In this document: piece after piece, positions 1 through 5,894 of the stretch | Layout of the letters: every line of letters starts with the position of its first letter | How positions within the stretch are numbered: the stretch's first letter is position 1 | NCBI GenBank assembly: GCA_003155175.1 | Contig: PMFP01000076.1 | Span: 31,167 to 37,252 of the forward strand | DNA: 6,086 bases | Source: Vulcanimicrobiota bacterium | Lineage (GTDB): Bacteria; Vulcanimicrobiota; Vulcanimicrobiia; Vulcanimicrobiales; Vulcanimicrobiaceae | Direction of reading: 5' to 3' | Position numbers and translations under genes: made by a program | Notes under the pieces: model-generated | What the model saw: only the letters and a program-made list of their open reading frames with translations | Database searches by the model: none | Told to the model about the DNA's origin: nothing

Positions 1-418
1 CTTCGACGGTCTTGGTGGTCGCCATCGCGTACTGCGGATACAGCGGAACCACGACGACCTCGTCGACGTCCCCGGCGCGAGCGAGCAGTCCGTCAACGGC
101 AGATGCGATCGACGGATCGCCGTAGCGCATCGCCAGCCCGACCGGAACGCCCGCGTAGGATTCGAGCGCGGCGCGGATCCGCTCCGAAATCGTGATCAGC
201 GGCGACCCTTCGTCGGTCCATATCTTCTTGTAGGCTTCCGACGACTTAGCCGGGCGCGTCGGAAGAATGAAGCCCTTAACGATCAGCGCTCGCAGCGGCG
301 CCGGAAAGTCCAGGACGTCGGGGTCCATCAGAAACTGTTCGAGATACCGCTTCACGTCGGCGGGGTCCGTCGAAGCGGGCGATCCAAGATTGACGAGCAG
401 AACGGCGATGTTGTTCAC
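1..418 (-). CDS. hemH: Ferrochelatase, N-terminal part (cut by window edge)
   Basis: Ferrochelatase inserts Fe2+ into the porphyrin ring in the last step of haem synthesis. Translating the minus strand from GTG at 418 gives about 139 residues with the family N-terminus in order: AVLLVNLGSP at the start, FLMDPDVLDFP (family FLxDPxVxD), AYKKIWTDEGSPL, LAMRYGDPSIASA and VVVVPLYPQYA (family LPLYPQYS). The catalytic His and Glu lie in the missing C-terminal two thirds, so activity cannot be judged. The start is GTG rather than ATG and overlaps the hemF stop as GTGA (418–415). The nearest Shine-Dalgarno-like AAGGA (438–434) is about 15 bases away, so translational coupling to hemF is likely. Because hemF lies just upstream, the expected substrate is protoporphyrin IX rather than coproporphyrin III (inference). 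No frameshift is seen in the visible part. Confidence 0.95.
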   Translation of the reverse strand, partial: MNNIAVLLVNLGSPASTDPADVKRYLEQFLMDPDVLDFPAPLRALIVKGFILPTRPAKSSEAYKKIWTDEGSPLITISERIRAALESYAGVPVGLAMRYGDPSIASAVDGLLARAGDVDEVVVVPLYPQYAMATTKTVE

Positions 419-1440
419 GGTGCGAATGGGTCGTCCTTAAACCAGTCGTGGGGAGTGAGGTAGGCTTGCAGTGCGGCCTCGCGGCTGCCCGGTTCGGGGC
501 GCGCGTCGTACGTCCAGCGCACCAGCGGGGGGAGCGACATCAAAATCGATTCGGTCCGTCCGCCGCTCTGCAGCCCGAAGTGCGTGCCACGATCGTAGAT
601 CAGGTTGAACTCGACGTAGCGGCCGCGGCGCAGGAGTTGGAACGAGCGTTCGGGCTCGCCGAACGGCTCGCGCGCCCGGCGCTCGACGATCGGGAAGTAC
701 GCGTCGACGAACGCCTCGCCGGCGTCGCGCATGAACGCCAGCATTGCGGATGCCGATTTTTCTTCTTCGAAACGCACCCGTTCCCCGGACTCGCCGAAGC
801 CGCCGGCGTCGAGGTAGTCGTAGAAGATGCCTCCGACGCCGCGCGTCTCGCCGCGGTGCTTCAGGAAAAAATAGCGGTCGCACCAAGCTTTGAAGGCCGG
901 ATAGAAGCGCGGGTCGTGCCGGTCGCACGCATCGCGCAGCGTACCGTGAAAGTGGCGGACGTCTTCGAGTACGGGATAAAACGGCGTTAGGTCGGCGCCC
1001 CCGCCGAACCACCACGCGCTGCGCGAACCGTCGGGCGCTTGCGCCTCGAAGTAGCGATAGTTGCAGTGCGCCGTCGGAGCGTTAGGATTGCCCGGGTGGA
1101 GCACGACGCTCACGCCCGCCGCGAAGAATCCGTGTCCGGCGAGCTCTGGGCGTTGCGCGACGACGCTAGGCGGCAGGCTGCGCCCGGTAACGATCGACGT
1201 GTTGACGCCGCCTTTTTCGAACGCGGAGCCTCCCGCGATCACGCGGGTGGATCCATAGCCGCCGATGGAGTTGGTCGCACCCTCGTTCTTCCACGCGTCG
1301 ATTGCAAACGACGCAGCGTCCGGGCCGCCGGCCGCCGCGACCGACCGCTCGACGGCGCTCGCACGATGGCAGATGCGCTCCTGCAGCTCCGTGACGAGCC
1401 GGGCCGCCTCGTCTTTGGTTTGTGATTCGATGTCGTTCAC
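415..1440 (-). CDS. hemF: Oxygen-dependent coproporphyrinogen III oxidase
   Basis: This enzyme decarboxylates two propionates of coproporphyrinogen III to vinyl groups using O2, giving protoporphyrinogen IX; it is cytosolic and cofactor-free. The 341-residue product carries the whole family signature: GGSAFEKGGVN (70–80), GVSVVLHPGNPNAPTAHCN (109–127, with H115 and H125), WWFGGGADLTP (143–153), HRGETRGVGGIF (195–206) and EFNLIYDRGTHFGLQSGGR (277–295). D283 and R284 match the Asp-Arg pair known to be important in the yeast enzyme. It is longer than the roughly 300-residue E. coli protein, mostly through N-terminal and loop length. The start is GTG at 1440, overlapping the hemE stop as GTGA; no later in-frame Met precedes the conserved core. 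Its own ribosome site (AAGAG, 3 bases away) is poor, which fits coupling to hemE. HPGNP replaces the common HPRNP, a small oddity. Confidence 0.97.
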   Translation of the reverse strand: MNDIESQTKDEAARLVTELQERICHRASAVERSVAAAGGPDAASFAIDAWKNEGATNSIGGYGSTRVIAGGSAFEKGGVNTSIVTGRSLPPSVVAQRPELAGHGFFAAGVSVVLHPGNPNAPTAHCNYRYFEAQAPDGSRSAWWFGGGADLTPFYPVLEDVRHFHGTLRDACDRHDPRFYPAFKAWCDRYFFLKHRGETRGVGGIFYDYLDAGGFGESGERVRFEEEKSASAMLAFMRDAGEAFVDAYFPIVERRAREPFGEPERSFQLLRRGRYVEFNLIYDRGTHFGLQSGGRTESILMSLPPLVRWTYDARPEPGSREAALQAYLTPHDWFKDDPFAP

Positions 1441-2441
1441 GCTCTCTTAAACGCGTGGACGGTCTCGATCAGATGCGCGACGGCGTCGATCGGCGTCGTC
1501 GGCCAGATGCCGTGCCCGAGGTTGAACACGTGCGCGCCGCCCAGGCCGTCGCTCAAGATGCGGCGGGCCTCGGCGGCGATCGTCGCTCGATCCGCATAGA
1601 GAAACGCGGGGTCCATGTTGCCTTGGAGCGTTCGTCCCGGCAGTTTAGCGCGCGCGCCTGCCAGGCCGGTTCGCCAATCCACGCCGACGGCTTCGCACGG
1701 GATCTCGGCGATCGCATCGAGCAGATGCGACGCGCCGAGCGCGAAGAAGATCCGGGCGGCGCCGGTTTCGGCCAGCGCGTCCATGATGCGCTTGTAGTAC
1801 GGCAAGCCGAACTCGCGATAGGTACGTTCGTCGTGAAGGCCGGCCCAGCTGTCGAACAGTTGAATCGCTTGCGCGCCCGCCTCGACTTGCATGCGAAGGT
1901 ACCGGATCGTCAACTCGGTGAGCCGGTCGAGCAGCTCGTGCATCGCGGCCGGCTGCGCGCGCAGAAACTGGCGGAAGTGCTCGTATTCTTTGCTCCCCGA
2001 TCCTTCCACGAGGTACGCAGCGAGCGTGAGCGGTGCGCCGCCGAATCCGATGAGCGCGATCTCCGGCGCCAGCTCGGCGCGAACGATGCGCAAGGCGTCG
2101 CCAACGTAGGGAGCGATCGGCTCGCGCAACGTCAATCGTTCGACGGCTTCGCGCGACCGCAGCGGGTGCACGATCGACGGACCAGGGTTGAATTGGATCT
2201 CGACGCCGAGCGCCTCGAGCGGCGTCATGATGTCGCTGAAGATGATGGCCGCGTCGAGCGGAAAACGGCGCAACGGTTGCAGCGTGATCTCCGCGGCGAT
2301 CTCGGGCGTGCGCGTCATCTCCAGGAAAGACGAGCGCTCTTTAATCGCGAGATACTCGGGGAGATAGCGTCCGGCCTGGCGCATGATCCAAATGGGAGCC
2401 CGATCCCCCGAGACGCCGCGCACCGTCTGCAGAAAGCTCAT
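1437..2441 (-). CDS. hemE: Uroporphyrinogen III decarboxylase
   Basis: This cytosolic enzyme removes four acetate carboxyls from uroporphyrinogen III to give coproporphyrinogen III, the HemF substrate. The 334-residue protein has the family signatures: PIWIMRQAGRYLPEY (16–30, with substrate-binding R21 and R25), IIFSDIMTP (66–74, with catalytic Asp D70), GFGGAPLTLAAYLVEG (conserved Tyr in the loop), QLFDSWAG, GNMDP and FNLGHG (306–311, with H310). I chose ATG at 2441 because MSFLQTVRG aligns with the usual N-terminus just ahead of the MRQAGR motif. A GTG at 2492 would add 17 residues with no family support. The ribosome site before 2441 is weak (GGGAA about 10 bases away). A possible leader ORF overlaps this start as ATGA. 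It is the first recognised gene of the hem operon and overlaps hemF by 4 bases. Confidence 0.97.
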   Translation of the reverse strand: MSFLQTVRGVSGDRAPIWIMRQAGRYLPEYLAIKERSSFLEMTRTPEIAAEITLQPLRRFPLDAAIIFSDIMTPLEALGVEIQFNPGPSIVHPLRSREAVERLTLREPIAPYVGDALRIVRAELAPEIALIGFGGAPLTLAAYLVEGSGSKEYEHFRQFLRAQPAAMHELLDRLTELTIRYLRMQVEAGAQAIQLFDSWAGLHDERTYREFGLPYYKRIMDALAETGAARIFFALGASHLLDAIAEIPCEAVGVDWRTGLAGARAKLPGRTLQGNMDPAFLYADRATIAAEARRILSDGLGGAHVFNLGHGIWPTTPIDAVAHLIETVHAFKRA

Positions 2442-2524
2442 CGTGAGCCGTTCCCAGCGTGGAAGATCGCGCGTTTCGTCTGTGCCATCCACCGCGGGGC
2501 AGCTCGCATTGGTCCGTCGCTCAT
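2438..2524 (-). CDS. Candidate 28-residue leader ORF ahead of hemE
   Basis: A small open frame starts at ATG 2524 and ends with a TGA that shares bases with the hemE ATG (ATGA, 2441–2438). A good Shine-Dalgarno sequence, AGAGGG at 2538–2533, lies 8 bases before its ATG, better than anything in front of hemE itself. The peptide is basic (begins MSDGPMRAAP, ends AGNGSR) and matches no family I know. The same frame is open back to a GTG at 2620, giving 60 residues, but that upstream start has no clear ribosome site. The overlap mirrors the GTGA junctions of the two downstream gene pairs, so it could act as a translated leader that delivers ribosomes to hemE. It could also be chance in GC-rich DNA, where open frames are common. 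I see no run of codons for one amino acid that would suggest classical attenuation. Confidence 0.35.
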   Translation of the reverse strand: MSDGPMRAAPRWMAQTKRAIFHAGNGSR

Positions 2525-2622
2525 GCCGAGTGCCCTCTGTTGGACTCCGCGCCGCCGGAGGCCTTGCCGGGATCTGACGGAGGCCGGCGCCTCTTTCCCG
2601 CCGTAAACCCCGCGGAGCACGC

Positions 2623-2628
2623 TTTATA
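2623..2628 (-). promoter_or_regulatory. Weak candidate -10 box for the hem operon
   Basis: On the minus strand TATAAA lies at 2628–2623 in the most AT-rich patch of the spacer (2621–2634). Initiation would be near 2616, leaving a leader of about 175 bases before hemE. At 16–18 bases upstream the sequence is GC-rich (for example GCCGGC) with no resemblance to TTGACA. If real, the promoter is therefore weak, needs an activator, or uses another sigma factor. Confidence 0.25.
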
Positions 2629-2646
2629 AGGTAAGCGGCCGCCGCG

Positions 2647-2669
2647 CCGGCGCCGGATTCGGGTCCGGC
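2647..2669. repeat. Overlapping GC-rich inverted repeats between the promoters
   Basis: CCGGCGCCGG at 2647–2656 is a perfect 10-base palindrome. It overlaps a second inverted repeat, GCCGGA (2652–2657) with TCCGGC (2664–2669), which could form a 6-bp stem with a 6-base loop (TTCGGG). It ends 26 bases before the str -35 box and lies about 19 bases beyond the candidate hem -10. No T-run follows on either strand, so it is not a standard terminator. It could be an operator, or chance in CG-rich DNA. Confidence 0.3.
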
Positions 2670-2695
2670 CGGGATTTCCGCCCCTCCTAACGGCG

Positions 2696-2724
2696 TTGAC
2701 GGGGCAACCCCCTCCTGATATACT
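2696..2724 (+). promoter_or_regulatory. Strong sigma70-type promoter of the str operon
   Basis: The -35 box TTGACG (2696–2701) and -10 box TATACT (2719–2724) are separated by exactly 17 bases, and TG at 2716–2717 makes an extended -10 (TGATATACT). Five of six bases match consensus in each box. Initiation is expected near 2731, giving an untranslated leader of about 66 bases before the rpsL TTG. This strength fits a ribosomal-protein and elongation-factor operon, and shows that the operon does not depend on read-through from an upstream rpoBC cluster. Confidence 0.85.
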
Positions 2725-2784
2725 GCCGAGGTTCAGGCCCACCCGCAGGTGCGGCCAACTTTGTGTGTGTGTCCGTACGTCGCC

Positions 2785-2790
2785 GGGGAG
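2785..2790 (+). promoter_or_regulatory. Ribosome binding site that sets the rpsL start
   Basis: GGGGAG sits 6 bases before TTG 2797, ideal Shine-Dalgarno spacing. It is the strongest ribosome site in the window and supports TTG as the start codon rather than the in-frame GTG at 2749, which lies only about 18 bases after the predicted transcription start. Confidence 0.85.
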
Positions 2791-2796
2791 TTCGTT

Positions 2797-3237
2797 TTGC
2801 CCACTATCAATCAGCTGGTTCGCCGTGGCCGGGAAAAGACCGAGCAGAAGGTCAAGACCCGCGCGTTCCGCGTGATCCTCACGGGTCCCAAGCCGGGTCA
2901 TCCCGACCTGCCGACGCGGACGTTTGAGGTCCCGGGCAACCCGCAGCGGCGCGGCGTGTGCACGCAAGTCAAGACCGTGACGCCGAAGAAGCCGAACTCG
3001 GCGCTCCGGAAAGTGGCGCGCGTTCGCCTCACAAACGGTGAGGAAGTGACGGCCTACATTCCCGGCATCGGCCACAACCTTCAGGAGCACTCGGTGGTGC
3101 TGGTGCGCGGCGGCCGCGTCAAGGATCTTCCCGGGGTCCGCTATCACATCATCCGCGGCACCCTCGATACGGCCGGAACGGCCAACCGCAAGCAAGGGCG
3201 TTCGAAGTACGGCGCCAAGCGCGACAAAAAGAAGTAA
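2797..3237 (+). CDS. rpsL: 30S ribosomal protein S12, with N-terminal insertion
   Basis: S12 sits at the decoding centre of the small subunit and contributes to codon–anticodon proofreading. The start is TTG at 2797, giving MPTINQLVRRGRE, the standard S12 N-terminus. The product is 146 residues against 124 in E. coli. Nearly all the excess is about 21 residues between the N-terminal tail and the PQRRGVC motif (49–55), roughly residues 23–46 (contains LTGPKPGHPDLP). Bacillus S12 has a shorter insertion in the same place. The core is intact: TPKKPNSALRK (62–72), GHNLQEHSVVLVRGGRVKDLPGVRYH, and the basic C-terminus SKYGAKRDKKK. K64 matches the E. coli lysine whose change gives streptomycin resistance and is wild type; K109 and D110 are also conserved, D110 being the usual methylthiolated Asp. 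It is first in the operon, 20 bases before rpsG. Confidence 0.97.
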   Translation: MPTINQLVRRGREKTEQKVKTRAFRVILTGPKPGHPDLPTRTFEVPGNPQRRGVCTQVKTVTPKKPNSALRKVARVRLTNGEEVTAYIPGIGHNLQEHSVVLVRGGRVKDLPGVRYHIIRGTLDTAGTANRKQGRSKYGAKRDKKK

Positions 3238-3257
3238 AGGAAACGTAAGCAAACCTC

Positions 3258-3728
3258 ATGCCACGCAAAGGTCCGGCTCCCAAGCGGCAGATACTGCCCG
3301 ATCCGAAGTTCAACTCGAAAGTTCTGGCCCGTTTCATCAACAAGGTGATGGTCTGCGGTAAGAAGTCGACGGCCGAACGGGTGATTTACGGCGCTCTCGA
3401 CATCGTCGCGGAGAAGACCGGGCGGGATCCGATGGACATTTTTTCGCAGGCGCTCTCCAACTCGATGCCGCTGGTCGAAGTGCGGCCGCGCCGCGTCGGC
3501 GGTGCCACCTATCAGGTTCCGATGGAAGTGCGCCCGGATCGCCGTCAGGCGATGGCCATGCGCTGGCTGATCAGCTACGCGCGTTCGCGCGGTGGCCGAT
3601 CGATGGAAGAGAAGCTCGCCGGCGAGCTGTTGGACGCGTCCAACAATACCGGCGCGACGATCAAGAAGCGCGAAGACACTCATAAGATGGCCGAGGCCAA
3701 CAAAGCCTTCGCTCACTACCGCTGGTAA
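3258..3728 (+). CDS. rpsG: 30S ribosomal protein S7
   Basis: S7 nucleates assembly of the 30S head by binding the 3' domain of 16S rRNA and lies near the exit-site tRNA. The 156-residue length is standard for bacteria. The sequence starts MPRKGPAPKR and contains the conserved FINKVM, VEVRPRRVGGATYQVPMEVRP hairpin region and the C-terminal THKMAEANKAFAHYRW. ALSNSMP replaces the usual ALENVMP in the loop before this hairpin, a modest variation. The ATG at 3258 is followed at once by the family N-terminus. The Shine-Dalgarno signal is poor (AAGGA overlapping the rpsL stop, about 16 bases away), so coupling to rpsL is likely. The gap to rpsL is only 20 bases, too short for the roughly 96-base spacer that carries the S7 autoregulatory site in E. 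coli. The gap to fusA is 18 bases. Confidence 0.98.
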   Translation: MPRKGPAPKRQILPDPKFNSKVLARFINKVMVCGKKSTAERVIYGALDIVAEKTGRDPMDIFSQALSNSMPLVEVRPRRVGGATYQVPMEVRPDRRQAMAMRWLISYARSRGGRSMEEKLAGELLDASNNTGATIKKREDTHKMAEANKAFAHYRW

Positions 3729-3746
3729 CAGGTTCTACGTAAGACT

Positions 3747-5843
3747 ATGGCTAGGGAATATCCGCTCGAACGAACGCGCAACATCGGCATCGCCGCACAT
3801 ATCGATGCCGGTAAGACGACGTGCACCGAGCGCATCCTGTACTACACGGGCCGCGTCCACAAGATCGGCGAGGTTCACGACGGCGCCGCGACGATGGACT
3901 GGATGGTCCAAGAGCAGGAGCGCGGCATCACCATTACCTCTGCCGCGACGGCCTGCACGTGGCGCGACACGCGAGTCAACATCATCGATACGCCTGGGCA
4001 CGTTGACTTCACGGTCGAGGTCGAACGCTCGCTGCGCGTCCTCGACGGTCTGGTCGCGCTCTTCGATTCCGTTGCCGCCGTCCAGCCACAGTCCGAGACC
4101 GTGTGGCGCCAGGCGAACAAGTACCGCGTGCCGCGCATTATCTTCGTCAACAAGATGGATCGCATGGGTGCGGACTTCTTCAACGTCGTCGACAAGGTTC
4201 GCGAGCGCCTCGGCGCGCGCGCCGTCCCCGTTCAAGTCCCGATCGGCGCGGAAGACAACTTCGAAGGCGTCGTCGACCTCTTTACGATGAAGAAAATCGT
4301 CTACACCGACGACCTCGGATCGACGATGGACGAGGAACAGGACGTCGCCGGGGAGCTGCGCGAGGTCGCGCTCAAGTGGCGTCAGGAGCTCGTCGAGGCG
4401 ATCGCCGAGCAGGACGACGAGCTTCTCGAGCTGTTCTTCGACGGTAAAGAACTCCCGGTCGACCGGATGAAGGCCGCCCTCCGCAAGGCGACCATTGCGG
4501 GTACCGTGCTGCCGATGCTGTGCGGCTCGGCCTTCAAGAACAAAGGCGTCCAGCCGCTGCTCGACGCGATCGTCGACTACCTGCCCTCGCCGCTGGAGGC
4601 CAAACCGATCGTCGGCGTGGATCCGAAGACCGGCGAGGAACTCGTCCGCAAGGCCGACGACGCGGAGCCGTTTTGCGCGCTCGCGTTTAAAATCGCGACC
4701 GACCCGTACGGAAACCTCACGTATTTCCGCGTCTATTCGGGCGTGCTCAACAAGGGCAGCTACGTGCTGAACTCGCGCACCGGCCGCAAGGAGCGGATCG
4801 GCCGCATCCTTCGCATGCACGCGAATCATCGTGAAGACATCGACTCCATCGGCGCGGGCGACATCGCAGCGGCCGTCGGTCTCACCGACACGCGGACCGG
4901 CGATACCCTGTGCGACGAGAAGACGCCGATCACGCTCGAGTCGATCACGTTCCCCGAACCGGTGATCTACCAGGCGATCGAACCGAAGTCGAAAGCGGAC
5001 CAAGACCAGCTCGGCAAGGGGCTCGCGCGTCTCGCGCAAGAAGACCCCACGTTCCGCATGCGCACCGACGAAGAGACGCTGCAGACGATCATCGCGGGCA
5101 TGGGCGAACTGCATTTGGAGATCATCCTGGACCGCCTTCGCCGCGAATTCAAAGTCGAGGCTAACGTCGGCAAGCCGCAGGTCGCTTATAAAGAAGCGAT
5201 CACGAAGAAAGTCCAAAAGCAGGGCAAGCACGTCCGGCAGTCCGGCGGCAAAGGCCAGTACGGCGACGTATGGCTCGAAGTCGAACCGGGCGAACCGGGC
5301 TCGGGCTTCGTCTTCGAGTGGAAGATCGTCGGCGGCGCCGTGCCCAAGGAATACGCGAAAGCGGTCCAGCAGGGCATCGAAGAATCCGCGCAGAGCGGCG
5401 TTCTGGCCGGTTACCCCGTGCTCGATTTCAAAGTGAAGGCGTTCGACGGTTCGTACCACGACGTGGACTCGTCCGAAATGGCGTTCAAGATCGCGGCGTC
5501 CATGGGCTGGAAAGAAGCCAATCGCGCGGCCGGACCGATTCTGCTCGAGCCGATTATGAAAGTCGAAGTGACCACGCCCAAGGACTACATGGGCGCGATC
5601 ACCGGCGATCTCAACCGGCGCCGGGGCATGATTCAAGCGACCGAAGAAGCCCCAGGCGGCGCGCAGGTCATTACCGCGAACGTTCCGCTTTCGGAAATGT
5701 TCGGGTATGCCACCGACATGCGTTCGGCAACGCAAGGCCGCGCGACGTACACGATGGAGTTTTCGCACTACGAGAAAGCGCCCAAGTCCGTGGAAGAAGA
5801 GATCATCGCCAAAGCCGCCGGCAAAAAGACCTCAGCGGCCTAA
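3747..5843 (+). CDS. fusA: Translation elongation factor G
   Basis: EF-G is the GTPase that drives translocation of tRNA and mRNA and, with RRF, ribosome recycling. The 698 residues match family length. G motifs are all present: AHIDAGKT (17–24), RGIT (59–62), DTPGH (81–85, with catalytic-loop H85), NKMD (135–138) and GSAF (260–263). Domain II follows from about 290. Domain III holds MGELHLEIILDRL. Domain IV starts near RQSGGKGQYGDVW (about 497–509) and ends in the tip loop SYHDVDSSEMAFK with H571 at the tip. Domain V includes DLNRRRGMI and FGYATDMRSATQGRATYTMEF. The C-terminus has a short Lys/Ala tail. The ATG at 3747 has no strong ribosome site and lies 18 bases after rpsG, so coupling is likely. 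Order and completeness indicate the housekeeping EF-G, not a paralogue. Confidence 0.99.
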   Translation: MAREYPLERTRNIGIAAHIDAGKTTCTERILYYTGRVHKIGEVHDGAATMDWMVQEQERGITITSAATACTWRDTRVNIIDTPGHVDFTVEVERSLRVLDGLVALFDSVAAVQPQSETVWRQANKYRVPRIIFVNKMDRMGADFFNVVDKVRERLGARAVPVQVPIGAEDNFEGVVDLFTMKKIVYTDDLGSTMDEEQDVAGELREVALKWRQELVEAIAEQDDELLELFFDGKELPVDRMKAALRKATIAGTVLPMLCGSAFKNKGVQPLLDAIVDYLPSPLEAKPIVGVDPKTGEELVRKADDAEPFCALAFKIATDPYGNLTYFRVYSGVLNKGSYVLNSRTGRKERIGRILRMHANHREDIDSIGAGDIAAAVGLTDTRTGDTLCDEKTPITLESITFPEPVIYQAIEPKSKADQDQLGKGLARLAQEDPTFRMRTDEETLQTIIAGMGELHLEIILDRLRREFKVEANVGKPQVAYKEAITKKVQKQGKHVRQSGGKGQYGDVWLEVEPGEPGSGFVFEWKIVGGAVPKEYAKAVQQGIEESAQSGVLAGYPVLDFKVKAFDGSYHDVDSSEMAFKIAASMGWKEANRAAGPILLEPIMKVEVTTPKDYMGAITGDLNRRRGMIQATEEAPGGAQVITANVPLSEMFGYATDMRSATQGRATYTMEFSHYEKAPKSVEEEIIAKAAGKKTSAA

Positions 5844-5878
5844 ACTAGAGGAAGTTACTAGACCCACTGCTTACGAAG

Positions 5879-5894
5879 CCGCTGAGACCAGCGG
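5879..5894 (+). other. Stem-loop in the fusA–tuf spacer
   Basis: CCGCTG (5879–5884) and CAGCGG (5889–5894) are perfect inverted repeats around the 4-base loop AGAC, giving a GC-rich 6-bp stem. It lies 35 bases after the fusA stop and 26 bases before the tuf ATG, just ahead of the tuf ribosome site (GAGGA, 5905–5909, 11 bases from the ATG). No U-run follows, so it is not a standard intrinsic terminator. It may be an RNA processing or stability element, or modulate tuf translation. The rest of the 77-base spacer shows only a short direct repeat, ACTAG at 5844–5848 and 5857–5861. Confidence 0.45.

Larger units (their letters stand above)
2442..2796. other. Divergent control region between hem and str operons
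   Basis: About 355 bases separate the hemE and rpsL starts, which point away from each other. Apart from the candidate leader ORF, no convincing gene is present. The stretch must hold both outward promoters. The str promoter is clear (2696–2724). The hem promoter is uncertain, with only a -10-like TATAAA on the minus strand at 2628–2623. A GC-rich inverted repeat (2647–2669) lies between them. No intrinsic terminator is needed or seen. Confidence 0.8.

Noticed and set aside
2442..2492. Extending HemE upstream to GTG 2492
   Set aside because: The 17 extra residues have no family counterpart, and the usual HemE N-terminus aligns with ATG 2441.
1422..2606. A 394-codon plus-strand open frame opposite hemE
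   Set aside because: It mirrors the hemE codon bias, has Arg-rich low-complexity sequence and no family motif, and the minus strand holds a full enzyme.
2743..2754. CCGCA/TGCGG inverted repeat in the rpsL leader as an autoregulatory hairpin
   Set aside because: A foldable version has only a 4-bp stem with a 4-base loop (AGGT); too weak to call a regulatory structure without comparative support.
2762..2771. (TG)5 dinucleotide tract in the rpsL leader as a phase-variation repeat
   Set aside because: Five units are too few to predict slippage, and the tract is outside the coding region and not between promoter boxes.
2749..2796. Extending S12 upstream to GTG 2749
   Set aside because: The added residues (begins MRPTLCVCPY) do not belong to S12, there is no ribosome site before 2749, and the TTG at 2797 has an ideal one.
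2521..3252. A 243-codon minus-strand open frame across the spacer and rpsL
   Set aside because: It runs antisense through rpsL and its promoter; no family resemblance.
3735..5768. A 677-codon open frame antisense to fusA
   Set aside because: It lies wholly opposite a complete EF-G gene; Arg/Val/Asp/Leu-rich, low-complexity composition is the mirror of a GC-rich codon pattern, with no recognisable domain.
5879..5894. Rho-independent terminator between fusA and tuf
   Set aside because: The stem is only 6 bp and is followed by an A-rich stretch without a U-run; the two genes are normally co-transcribed.
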